Assembly (NCBI GenBank): GCA_047639675.1
Contig: JBLIOI010000008.1
Span: forward strand, 1-64,000
Direction of reading: 5' to 3'
Source of the DNA: JABACD01 sp047639675
GTDB lineage: Bacteria > Planctomycetota > UBA1135 > GCA-002686595
Length of the DNA stretch: 64,000 nt
A program made the position numbers and the translations under genes. Below, piece by piece: positions 26,754 through 35,362 of this stretch; the first letter of the stretch is position 1, and each line of letters opens with the position of its first letter. The notes beneath the pieces are model-generated. The model saw only the letters and a program-made list of their open reading frames with translations. It made no database searches and was not told where the DNA came from.

Positions 26754-27893
26754 TTAGCGACGCCTCTTCGGAACTCCGCCTGGCAATTCCGCGAGCGTCC
26801 GCTGGTACAGCCGCATGACGGCACCCGCGCTTGCCGTGTCCTTGCTACGCGTAAAGCCTCGATCTTGCTGGGTTTCTTTGAGATCCCAACCGGTCACTTC
26901 TCTTGGCCGTGCGGGCGGCAAACCTGGAGCGCTTAGGCGTATGTTATTTCTGCGCAGAACGTGCCAATCCCGCCCGACCAAGAGCGACCACTCAGAAAAC
27001 TCCGCACCACCGAGGGCAGCGGTAAGTGATCTTCGCGCGTCAAAATTTCTTTTCGGACGATCCAGATCAGCCGACTCACAAATCACCTCTGCGATGTCGG
27101 TAATCATCGCGGCTCCCCGAGCGCGACGCCCGGCGAAGATGTCTGCTGGCATCTCCACATAAAGGGGTACACGAAAGCCCGAATCGTTGTCTTCGGCGAC
27201 CTCCGCTCCACTTCCGAAGGCTGTAACAACGATGAGAGTCTGCGCTCGACGACGCTCGTCAAGCCCCCCAGGAGTCTCGGTCAGTCCGCGCAATAGATCT
27301 TCTAAGACAACGGCACTTGGACCGGCATGGCTGAGATGTACCCAGACAAAACTAAGCTCGTCAGGATGCGTCAGCCAGTCATCGATAACTGCGGAAGCCA
27401 AGCCGGCCGGCCCTAGTTCGGGGGATTCTACGAGTGTGTCAAAACCAAAGATTCCGGCGGAAGTTGCCAGGGGCTCCTCGAGAAAGGCGGCCGTGCGTGC
27501 CCCTCGATTCCTCGCACCCGTGACAAGAGTCCAGATTTCGGGCGAGAGTTGATCCCCGCCACGCTGCACTCCGCTCGTCGAAGGGAAGAGACCGCTGAAA
27601 GCGCTGGCCGCGTTGATGGAAATCTCATCGCTGGGTGCATAGCATTGGGCGAACCCACTCGCGCGCTGCGTGAACAGTTCGAGGGTGGCGCTGCCAGCCG
27701 CAGGCACCCCATCTTCAATGGGCCAAGTTCCAGCGGTGATCAGAAGCGTGTTAACCCATCGGCGCGGTGGGCCGGGCATCTCATCGGAGCCACCGAACAA
27801 TGCGCGTGGCACGAAAATCAAGAAGGGTAGAGACACGAGCAATACTAGCCCTGCCGTCGCCGCCCGATCTCCCAGAAGGATACGTTTCGCCAT
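26754..27893 (-). CDS. Degenerate sulfatase-fold membrane-anchored protein
   Basis: Alkaline-phosphatase-superfamily fold without its active site. The ATG at 27893 overlaps the preceding stop (ATGA), so I prefer it to an upstream ATG at 27920. The 379-residue protein has one N-terminal membrane segment (ATAGLVLLVSLPFLIFVP). The fold lines up with the true sulfatase-like protein at 30813-32309: NTLLITAGT replaces NVLVITIDS, the nucleophile loop is lost (ISINAASAFSGLFPS), and VVTAFGSG replaces VVTADHGE. Metal ligands and nucleophile are therefore gone. Coupled to a polyprenyl-phosphate sugar synthase, it may be a binding or scaffold protein; that is inference. Confidence 0.6.
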   Translation of the reverse strand: MAKRILLGDRAATAGLVLLVSLPFLIFVPRALFGGSDEMPGPPRRWVNTLLITAGTWPIEDGVPAAGSATLELFTQRASGFAQCYAPSDEISINAASAFSGLFPSTSGVQRGGDQLSPEIWTLVTGARNRGARTAAFLEEPLATSAGIFGFDTLVESPELGPAGLASAVIDDWLTHPDELSFVWVHLSHAGPSAVVLEDLLRGLTETPGGLDERRRAQTLIVVTAFGSGAEVAEDNDSGFRVPLYVEMPADIFAGRRARGAAMITDIAEVICESADLDRPKRNFDARRSLTAALGGAEFSEWSLLVGRDWHVLRRNNIRLSAPGLPPARPREVTGWDLKETQQDRGFTRSKDTASAGAVMRLYQRTLAELPGGVPKRRR

Positions 27894-28636
27894 CAGAGCT
27901 TGCCGCGCATGATCATCCATCGCAAACGCAGGACCGTGAGGTATCCCCCGACAAGAATGCGCATGTTCAAGGTCGACTCACCGCGCACGCGATCGATGAA
28001 TTCGATCGGAATCTCGGAGATGCCGATGCCCGCGCGGGCTGTCTTGAGCAGCAGCTCCTGCACGATCGCCGGGCCCGTCGAAAAAGTTTCAGCCACTTTG
28101 ATATGGCGCAGCGTCGTAGCTCTCCAACAGCGAAATCCAGAGTTGCAGTCTCGAACGCCAACGCCAAGTACAAGCCGAATGAAGGTGTTCGCCGCCAAAG
28201 TGATGCCACGCCGAATTGCACCACGATCAGAATCTGTTCCACCCGTTACCCCACGCGAACCAAGCACAAGACCGCAGGAGTCGCCCTCCGTATCAAGCCG
28301 CTGCAACATGTCCGGGATGAAGCGCGGATGGTGGCTAAAATCCGCGTCCATCTCGATGACGACTTCTGCCCCCATCTCGAGCGCCATGACAAAACCGTCG
28401 CGGCCGGCTGCTCCACGTCCACGATCGGTAGTGCGATGCAAGAGATGCAATCTGGGCTCGCCTTCCATAGCTTCTTGAACCAAGCGCCAAGTTCCGTCCG
28501 GTGAATCGTCATCGACAACCAAGACTTCTACATTAGGCCCAAGAGCTAACAGTTCGCGAGCGAGGTCACCGATGTTCTCGGCCTCGTCATAGGTCGGAAC
28601 GGTACACACGACCTTGGGGCCAGCGGGAGTCAGCAT
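27893..28636 (-). CDS. Polyprenyl-phosphate sugar synthase (GT2, DPM1-like)
   Basis: Family 2 glycosyltransferase that most likely moves mannose or another hexose from a nucleotide sugar to polyprenyl phosphate at the cytoplasmic face of the membrane. The 247-residue protein has the DPM1 layout: VPTYDEAENI (14-23), VVDDDSPDGTW (near 38-48), VIEMDADFSHHP with the DxD-like acid, and GSRGVTGGTD. It lacks the C-terminal membrane helices of long forms. It is divergent from the GT39 transferase gene at 28727, which would use the lipid-linked sugar. That pairing strengthens the reading. Confidence 0.88.
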   Translation of the reverse strand: MLTPAGPKVVCTVPTYDEAENIGDLARELLALGPNVEVLVVDDDSPDGTWRLVQEAMEGEPRLHLLHRTTDRGRGAAGRDGFVMALEMGAEVVIEMDADFSHHPRFIPDMLQRLDTEGDSCGLVLGSRGVTGGTDSDRGAIRRGITLAANTFIRLVLGVGVRDCNSGFRCWRATTLRHIKVAETFSTGPAIVQELLLKTARAGIGISEIPIEFIDRVRGESTLNMRILVGGYLTVLRLRWMIMRGKL

Positions 28637-28726
28637 CGGGACAGGAATCTTGGGAGACAGCGGCTCGGGGGCAATAAAACGAAACGAGTTCTACTAGGGC
28701 CAGAACCATCGGGCAGAATTTGCAAG

Positions 28727-30760
28727 ATGGACCAGGAAGCTCAGCAGGCGAGGCGTATTCGACTCGCCGCCACTTTGCTCTTGGCCTTACTCGCCGGGCT
28801 GTTGGCCCACTCCGCATGGCGCGTCGGGCCAACTTTCGACGAGCACTACTATATCTCCTCCGGGATCAGATATCTGGAAGGCGATGGATTCGCTCTCAAT
28901 CGGGAGCACCCACCGCTCCTCAAGATGCTGATGGCAGCCCCCATCTGGATTTTTTGGAAGATCGGGCTGCTCGATGTCGTCATGCCGTCCCACGCGGCCA
29001 CGATGATCGGCTATCCCAACGCTTTCATATTCCAATTAAATGCGGGCTCCGTCGACCTGCTCTTCTTTCTGGCCAGGTTGCCCATGGTCTGCCTCGCGCT
29101 GCTCTTGGTGGTCGCGTTGTGGCGCAAGGCCCACGCGCTATTCGGAGCTCAAGCCGGATTAGCTGCGATATTGCTTGGCGGGTTCAATCCAAATTTGCTC
29201 GCCCACGGACCCTTGGCCACCTTGGACCACGGCGTCACGGTTCTGATCTTCCTGGCGATCCTGTCGTTCGTCGAGTTACTAGAGAAACCGGGACGGCAAT
29301 CCGCACTCAAGACAGGAGTCTTGTTTGGCCTCGCAAACTTGGCGAAGTCGACGGCACTACTGCTGGGGCCTGGCATGTTGGCCATCGCTATCATTAGCGC
29401 GGTCAGATCTCGCAGCCTAAAGCCTGTTCTGTGGACTCTCGTCGTGTGGTTTGCCGGCCTTGGGGTATTCAGCGCTGGTTATGGGTTCGAGGCAAGGAGC
29501 ATCAACGAAGCCTGGGGTAGTGGCCCCTACATTGCCGACTTAATGCAAAGCGAGTACCTCTCCGATCGCAACCAGCATGCTGTCTCGACGGACATCCGCT
29601 CAGACCTGGGGCAGGCTTTCGAGAGCGGCGATGATGAAGCGATCGCGTCGGCATACTTGCGCTTTGAAGAACTCGGCGCGGCCCCCGAGAATCTGCGTAA
29701 GAGTGCTGCACGAGTTGTCCTGATGAGCTCCAGCGAGAAGTTCGCCGTGGAACGCATGCAAGCCCTCGAAGCGCTAACTTGGAGGTCTTGTGAGACGCTC
29801 GACGATTGGCGCGAATGGCATACTAAGTATGAGAGTGCGAATTGGGACAGACGCATTTTCACGCAACCACTGATACGCAACACGCTGCTCTCAGTCTTCG
29901 GGGTCTCGCGACCGATCCCCCTAATCACTTCGCTCAAGGGGCTCGATTACCAATTCCATCACGCCAAGAACGGTCACCCTAGCTATTACGCAGGGACCTT
30001 ACTGCCCTCGCCCAAGGACTTCGCGGACGGCAACCCCTTCCCCCAGTTCTACTCGCACATTCTGGCGATAAAGAATCCGCTGCCCTTCCTAGCGCTGTTC
30101 CTTTGCGGACTCGTGATGGCCTTGAGGCGCAAATGCGGATGGAGCGCATTGCGATTGGTTGCCTTCGTCGGATTCCCCATGCTGCTGTTCTACACCTTCT
30201 CGGTCAGCAAAATGCTGATGGGAGTCCGCTACGTATTGCCAGTGATTCCGTTCATGGCACTGATCGGCGCCTCCTTCGCCAAAGTGAAACCGCGCTTGAC
30301 CCTGGGGTTGGCTAGCTTGTCGGCGTTGCTTGCGGTTGCGGCTCACCCCCATGAGCTGATGTATTACAACCTGGCAGCGGGGGGTTCCGACTTGCGCGAA
30401 GGAGGTCCGAGGATCTCCATTGTCGGAGACGACTGGGGTCAGGGAGTGCGGGCGATGGGACGCTACTACGAAGCCAACAAGCAAGAGATCGAGGCGTTGG
30501 GCGGGTTGCACTACACGCCTTACACGGCGGCGGGCCCGATTGCCTTTGGACTCGCGGGAGTCAAACCGGTGCAAGGGAGAGTTGAGGGAATCGTTGCTGT
30601 GCATGCGGTCAATTACTGGCGCGACTGCGCCAGATCCAAGGCGAATAAGAAGCGCGACTACGCCTGGCTGGATGAGTTCGAGCCCTTTGCCGTGATCGAC
30701 AACTCAGTCTACCTCTTCGATACTAGGCGCCGCGCGGGCGGCAAGAAACCGGGGAAGTGA
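28727..30760 (+). CDS. GT39-type membrane glycosyltransferase
   Basis: Integral-membrane transferase of the protein O-mannosyltransferase/ArnT superfamily, using a polyprenyl-phosphate sugar on the outer face of the inner membrane. The 677-residue protein begins with a membrane helix (LAATLLLALLAGLLAHSAW), followed by the first loop with the catalytic acidic pair in TFDEHYYISSG, and ALNREHPPLLKML, both typical of the clan. Many further hydrophobic helices occur to about residue 530. The C-terminal ectodomain includes SIVGDDWGQGVRAMGRYYE. The acceptor (protein or lipid) cannot be told from sequence. Confidence 0.83.
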   Translation: MDQEAQQARRIRLAATLLLALLAGLLAHSAWRVGPTFDEHYYISSGIRYLEGDGFALNREHPPLLKMLMAAPIWIFWKIGLLDVVMPSHAATMIGYPNAFIFQLNAGSVDLLFFLARLPMVCLALLLVVALWRKAHALFGAQAGLAAILLGGFNPNLLAHGPLATLDHGVTVLIFLAILSFVELLEKPGRQSALKTGVLFGLANLAKSTALLLGPGMLAIAIISAVRSRSLKPVLWTLVVWFAGLGVFSAGYGFEARSINEAWGSGPYIADLMQSEYLSDRNQHAVSTDIRSDLGQAFESGDDEAIASAYLRFEELGAAPENLRKSAARVVLMSSSEKFAVERMQALEALTWRSCETLDDWREWHTKYESANWDRRIFTQPLIRNTLLSVFGVSRPIPLITSLKGLDYQFHHAKNGHPSYYAGTLLPSPKDFADGNPFPQFYSHILAIKNPLPFLALFLCGLVMALRRKCGWSALRLVAFVGFPMLLFYTFSVSKMLMGVRYVLPVIPFMALIGASFAKVKPRLTLGLASLSALLAVAAHPHELMYYNLAAGGSDLREGGPRISIVGDDWGQGVRAMGRYYEANKQEIEALGGLHYTPYTAAGPIAFGLAGVKPVQGRVEGIVAVHAVNYWRDCARSKANKKRDYAWLDEFEPFAVIDNSVYLFDTRRRAGGKKPGK

Positions 30761-30812
30761 GAGTCGCAGACAGCGGTACCGAGCCCGGGCAATCTCCGCT
30801 ATATTGCGAGGC

Positions 30813-32309
30813 ATGCGCTTCCCCACTTGGTCACTACTGCTCGCGATCACGCTCTTCGCCAGCTGCTCGGACAATTCTCTCATTCCGCGGCCGAACGTGC
30901 TGGTCATCACTATCGACAGCCTACGCGCGGATCGTCTCGGTTGTTACGGTTACGAACGCAAGACAAGCCCGAACCTCGACAAACTTGCGAGTGAGGGCGT
31001 GCTCTTCGAGCGCGCGTACAGTCACGCTCCTTTCACTGCGCCTTCGCATGCGAGCCTCTTAACCTCGCTGCACACGAAGACACACGGGGTCTACGCTTGG
31101 GCGGAGCGCCTTTCCTCGGAAGCTCACAACTTGGCGGAACGACTGGCGCCGGCCGGTTACCGTACGGGCGCCTTCTACAACCACCCGGGACTGCGCACTT
31201 CGCAGATCACGCGCGGATTCGGGGAGGTGCAGGAGCGCTTCTTTGAGGAAGCCTCCAAGACTTCATCAGCCTTCCTCGACTGGGTTGATAATAGCCAAGA
31301 TGAGCAGCCATTCGCCGTTTGGGTCCATTATTGGGATGTGCACCGCCCCTACGCATTCCGCGATTGGCGCGCCGATTACTTTGAGGGACACGTTGAACGC
31401 GAGCCTGGGCAAGAGACCGTTGCTTATGGGGAGGAACGTTTTGGGGAGGCCCAGCCCCCCACTACCGTCCAAGTAGGCCGAACGGAAAAGGTCTACAATA
31501 TGAATCCCAAACGGCGTGCTGAACGTGTCGCGAAGCTGGGAGCCGAACACGCCCAGTCAGACATCGAGTTCATCGCCAATCGTTACGACGGGGGCGTTTG
31601 GTTCGCGGACCAGGGACTAGGCGAATTGCTCGAAGGCTTGAGAACACGTGGCATGCTCGACAACACACTCGTTGTTGTCACCGCCGACCACGGTGAATCG
31701 CTGACGGAACGCGAAGCCTGCTACTTCACCCACGACCCCTTCCTGTACGAGGAAACACTGCACGTCCCCCTCGTCATCCGATTGCCAGGGGCTGAGCACG
31801 CTGGCGAACGAATTACGAGTCTGACACGGCTCATCGATGTAATTCCGACGATCCACGAAGTGCTCGACCTCGCGCTGCTCGGTGACGAACAGGGCCAAAG
31901 CCTGCTACCTGCAATCGCCGGTGAAAAGCCAGACCTGACCCTGCTCATGGCTCAAACCATGACCCGCAATGCCAAAGAGACGGGTGCGCGCGTTGCGAAG
32001 GGCAAAGAAAGGTGGCTGGAAGAGCGTACGGCCATCTCGGATGGACGCTTCAAAGCCATCCACGATATCGGGAAGAAACGTTGGGAGCTCTATGATCTCC
32101 AGAGCGACCCTGCTGAGAAGCACGACCTCGCAAGCCTGGCGGAAAACGCTGAGCGGCTTACCTCCATGCGTAAGGCGTTGCGCCTCTTCGATGCAACCAT
32201 CCCGGCAGCCGGAGCAGCGAGCGCAGAGATCACCGGCGACCTCCAAGACCTCTTGAGAGGTATTGGCTACATCGGCGAAGCACCTGAAGAGAAAGAAGAC
32301 CAGGACTGA
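30813..32309 (+). CDS. Sulfatase-like lipoprotein, Thr nucleophile
   Basis: Alkaline-phosphatase-superfamily hydrolase of sulfatase type, probably a periplasmic lipoprotein (lipobox near LFASCSD). I start it at ATG 30813; an upstream TTG at 30804 is less likely. Metal-site segments are intact: NVLVITIDSLRADRLGCYGY, and TADHGESL with a late VPLVIRLPG. The nucleophile region reads FTAPSHASLLTS, so Thr stands where Cys or Ser is converted to formylglycine, and His replaces the Arg. It is therefore unlikely to be a classical formylglycine sulfatase and may be a phosphodiesterase or phosphotransferase. It lies 52 bases downstream of the GT39 gene. Confidence 0.85.
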   Translation: MRFPTWSLLLAITLFASCSDNSLIPRPNVLVITIDSLRADRLGCYGYERKTSPNLDKLASEGVLFERAYSHAPFTAPSHASLLTSLHTKTHGVYAWAERLSSEAHNLAERLAPAGYRTGAFYNHPGLRTSQITRGFGEVQERFFEEASKTSSAFLDWVDNSQDEQPFAVWVHYWDVHRPYAFRDWRADYFEGHVEREPGQETVAYGEERFGEAQPPTTVQVGRTEKVYNMNPKRRAERVAKLGAEHAQSDIEFIANRYDGGVWFADQGLGELLEGLRTRGMLDNTLVVVTADHGESLTEREACYFTHDPFLYEETLHVPLVIRLPGAEHAGERITSLTRLIDVIPTIHEVLDLALLGDEQGQSLLPAIAGEKPDLTLLMAQTMTRNAKETGARVAKGKERWLEERTAISDGRFKAIHDIGKKRWELYDLQSDPAEKHDLASLAENAERLTSMRKALRLFDATIPAAGAASAEITGDLQDLLRGIGYIGEAPEEKEDQD

Positions 32310-32441
32310 CTCATGTGCTGCTCTCGCGTACTGAAGCCAAGAAGAAGTCTTGGCCCGAGTCGCGCTGGGTCCTTCGCAGCAAGAGTCACTGTAAAGTCGT
32401 CACGTTTCAGCAAGGCAAGCTGGAAGACGCAGCCTGGGCGA

Positions 32442-33209
32442 TCATTCCTCGGCAGCAGCGCCGCGCGGTAGCCAAAGCTCGATCAAAGCCAACAGACCAA
32501 GCAAAACGGTCGAGATCATCCAAATCCCGCCCCCGGCCACAATCAGCTTCACGAAGCTGACGTCGCCGCGCGCCAGTAGCCAACTGGAGAGATCGACGAA
32601 GAGTCCCAGCCCACTTGCAGCTGTAAGCGCTCCGACAAGCTTGGACGGAAAGCGTGTAGCGAGTGCCAAGAGTGCCAGAATCAATGAAAGCGTTCCCATT
32701 CCCAAGGAATGGGTGTGCAAGGAAGCCATGAGGATCTTTTCCCCCACTGGCGAAACGTCTCGAGAGAAGGCCAGCTTCTTGACCTCATCGAAATACTCGA
32801 GCGGAATCGTCTTACCGATTCCGCCACCCTCTTGCGCAGAGGCTGAGTGACAGTTGAGACACGAAACATCCAGGATCTCTACCGGCGCATCGTCACCCAG
32901 GTCGAGGCTATCGTAGTCCTCGGAAATTCTGTCGCCGCTAAGCCAAGCGAGCAAGACTTTGCGTTGCTCGGTACCGAGAGTCTCCGGATGGCCGCTCTCA
33001 AGAGCGCGGCGCAAAGGGGCTTCAGTTTGAATTCCGTGGTAGTGACCAACCACGTCATCAAAGCTCATACCATCCTGCTCATCGCGGTTTTCGTGATGAC
33101 TGGTGAGGTGCAACGAAGAAACCACCAGGCCCCCCAGTAGCACCAAGATCATTGCACTGAGGCCAAGTCGAGCGCCAAGGCCAAATTGAGACAAGCGAAA
33201 CGGAAGCAT
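32442..33209 (-). CDS. Membrane protein with one c-type heme site
   Basis: Inner-membrane cytochrome-like protein of 255 residues. One N-terminal membrane helix (about 13-32) is followed by a periplasmic domain with a single covalent heme site CLNCH (near residue 118), ending before three to four more helices (from about 165). Histidines in SLHTHSLGMGTLSL near the start of the helices could be axial ligands. I know no named family that fits. It starts three bases after the stop of the Gfo/Idh gene, so it is the last gene of a four-gene redox operon with ApbE. A role in passing electrons across the membrane is inferred. Confidence 0.72.
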   Translation of the reverse strand: MLPFRLSQFGLGARLGLSAMILVLLGGLVVSSLHLTSHHENRDEQDGMSFDDVVGHYHGIQTEAPLRRALESGHPETLGTEQRKVLLAWLSGDRISEDYDSLDLGDDAPVEILDVSCLNCHSASAQEGGGIGKTIPLEYFDEVKKLAFSRDVSPVGEKILMASLHTHSLGMGTLSLILALLALATRFPSKLVGALTAASGLGLFVDLSSWLLARGDVSFVKLIVAGGGIWMISTVLLGLLALIELWLPRGAAAEE

Positions 33210-33212
33210 GAA

Positions 33213-34454
33213 TTAGCGTAGGTCGAAGAGCTTAGGATCGATTGGAACCTCTTCGCCGCTCGTCACCGCGCGGCTCGCGAGGACAGCGACGACTGTCGAG
33301 CGGTGACCTTCTTCGGCACTGCAGTTAATCTCCGCGCCGTCCGTGCAGGCTTCGACGAAGTTGGCGAGAGCATAGTGCACAGGCGGGTTAGGTAGACCAA
33401 CTCCATCTTCAAGTTTTCCCTGAGCGGCCAACTTGGTCGCATCGGCGATCAGCGTGATGCCTTCGTCGTTATGGAAGGTTTGACGATTCGCATAAACCTC
33501 CCAGCCCTGAGTGGGAGCATCAGCTTCTTTGAACATCCAACCCGCGGTCCAGGCCAACTTGAAACTGGCCATCGCCCCACTATAGATCTCATAGCGACCA
33601 TCGTAGGAATTGCCCAAGGTCGATTGCCACGAGAGCCGCAGTCCGTCGTCAAAAGCCAAGTCGCAAGCCACCGTGTCAGCGACGTCACGACCGTCCTTGT
33701 GGATGCGCACGCTACCGGAACCGCGCACGGACACAGGGTATTTGCGCATGAACCACTGGTAGGCGTCGAATTGGTGAATTCCAAGTTCACCGGCTAATCC
33801 GAGGCTAACAGTCGAATCGAGCCTCCAATTGAGAGCCTTCTCGCGCGCAGGGTCGGGGGCGGCGCTGCGCCAGGTTGTCTTTTGGAAGTCTTGTGCGCGC
33901 AGGGAGACGAGGTCGCGCAAGGAGCCGGAACGGAAGAAGGAACGGGCCAACTTATATATCGGATTAGAGCGTGCCAATAATCCGCAGGCAAAGACACGCT
34001 CTGATTTACGCGCGGCGGAAGCCAAGGCTGCCGAGTCTTCGACCGTCGAGGCTAGCGGCGCTTCACAGTAAACGTGCAACTTAGCTTCGAGTGCCGCAAG
34101 CGCGGGTTCCAGGTGCAGGTGAGTCGGAGTCGCCACGATGATAGCTTGCAGAGTCTTCTCCTTCTCAAGCATCTCCTGGTGTGTTTCGTAACCGCGCAGT
34201 CCCCGGATACGGCGCACAGCTCGTTTCAAGCGTCCCGGGTCCACATCACAAACGGCGGCGATTTCGACACCTTCGATCTGTTGTAACTCCTGCAGAATCG
34301 CGCGACCTTGACGGCCGACGCCGATCATGCCAACCACCAGGGTGGCGCTTGATCCACGCATGGGCGAGAGCTCGGCCAAGCTGGGAGTCAGAGCCACTGT
34401 GGCCAAGGCGCCGAGGGATTGGGCCATGAAGTGTCTGCGGTCAGTGTGAGTCAT
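33213..34454 (-). CDS. Secreted Gfo/Idh/MocA protein with EAP motif
   Basis: Tat-type exported oxidoreductase-fold protein. The start at 34454 gives MTHTDRRHFMAQSLGALATVAL, a twin-arginine signal, and overlaps the apbE stop (ATGA). The Rossmann fold has VVGMIGVGRQG, and the C-terminal domain has GELGIHQFDAYQWF. The usual EKP catalytic motif reads CEAPLAS, so the catalytic lysine is replaced by alanine. This suggests altered or lost dehydrogenase chemistry. Secreted members are abundant in planctomycetes, often of unknown function. Length (413 residues) is normal. Confidence 0.85.
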   Translation of the reverse strand: MTHTDRRHFMAQSLGALATVALTPSLAELSPMRGSSATLVVGMIGVGRQGRAILQELQQIEGVEIAAVCDVDPGRLKRAVRRIRGLRGYETHQEMLEKEKTLQAIIVATPTHLHLEPALAALEAKLHVYCEAPLASTVEDSAALASAARKSERVFACGLLARSNPIYKLARSFFRSGSLRDLVSLRAQDFQKTTWRSAAPDPAREKALNWRLDSTVSLGLAGELGIHQFDAYQWFMRKYPVSVRGSGSVRIHKDGRDVADTVACDLAFDDGLRLSWQSTLGNSYDGRYEIYSGAMASFKLAWTAGWMFKEADAPTQGWEVYANRQTFHNDEGITLIADATKLAAQGKLEDGVGLPNPPVHYALANFVEACTDGAEINCSAEEGHRSTVVAVLASRAVTSGEEVPIDPKLFDLR

Positions 34455-35353
34455 AGGGACGAAACTTCTTCGGGGGAGAATTGAAAGGAACGGGCAGATA
34501 GGCTGCGTAACAGCCACCTATTACTATTGGGCAAGCTCTGCAAAACTTGCAAATCGGGTGCGGGGTCAAGTGCTGCTTTGCCCGCAGCGCAGAAGGCTGT
34601 GGACCACGCATCAGCCGTTGAAGCGCAAGAGGCAATCACTGCTACGCTGGAGGAAACGCTGCAGGGCTCACCGCTCAGCGGATCGATGACATGACTGCCG
34701 GCTTCGCTGACTCGTCCTGCGGTACTCGAAACGGAAAGGGCTGAATTCGCGAGTTGCGCGATTGGCTGTTCGTCCTCTTTTCCCACGGCGACACGCCAGA
34801 ATTCTTCGCCCGGCGGCGGATCCAAGGCCAGGACGGAGCTAGTTCCACCATGAAGAAGCGCGCACTCAATGCCGCCGTCGCGCAAGACTTCCGCCGCCAA
34901 GTCGAGCGCGCGGCCTTTGGCCACTCCACCGAGATCGATAGCGATCCCTGCGCGTTGAAAACTCACCGTTCGTGCCGTTTCGTCGAGCAGAACCTGGCTA
35001 CACCCCCAACTGTCTTCAGTCTCACCAACAGCAGTAGGATTTCCGCGATGCCCAAAGCGTCGCATCAGGGGTGCAATGGTTGGGTCGAAGTAGCCGCAAG
35101 ACATAGTGCTGATGCGCAGCGCCTCTTCGAGTAGAAAGCATGTCTCCGCGTCAACTCGGACGGGCCCAGCAAAGGCCTCGCGATTGATCCGCGAAACCAC
35201 ACTGTCCTTGGTGAAGGCACTCCAGCGTGCATCACATGCTTTCAACTCCTCAAAGGCTTCCTCGCAAACGGCTCGCAAACGCGACTCATCGCCGCCTTCG
35301 AGAACGAACTCGAAGCGGGTAGCCATTGCAGTAGCAGCGAAACGCGCGATCAC
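34451..35353 (-). CDS. apbE: FAD:protein FMN transferase (ApbE)
   Basis: Attaches FMN covalently to threonine of extracytoplasmic electron-transfer proteins. The 300-residue protein begins at a GTG nine bases after the previous stop; an ATG at 35326 (MATRFEFV) is the alternative. Motifs include CDARWSAFTKDSVVSRIN, AIDLGGVAKGRALD, LLHGGTSSVLAL and SHVIDPLSGEP. No clear signal peptide or lipobox is seen, although many ApbE proteins are exported. No obvious FMN-binding target protein is encoded next to it. It shares an operon with two Gfo/Idh proteins and a membrane heme protein, suggesting a periplasmic redox role. Confidence 0.92.
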   Translation of the reverse strand: MIARFAATAMATRFEFVLEGGDESRLRAVCEEAFEELKACDARWSAFTKDSVVSRINREAFAGPVRVDAETCFLLEEALRISTMSCGYFDPTIAPLMRRFGHRGNPTAVGETEDSWGCSQVLLDETARTVSFQRAGIAIDLGGVAKGRALDLAAEVLRDGGIECALLHGGTSSVLALDPPPGEEFWRVAVGKEDEQPIAQLANSALSVSSTAGRVSEAGSHVIDPLSGEPCSVSSSVAVIASCASTADAWSTAFCAAGKAALDPAPDLQVLQSLPNSNRWLLRSLSARSFQFSPEEVSSL

Positions 35354-35362
35354 GGCCTTAGC

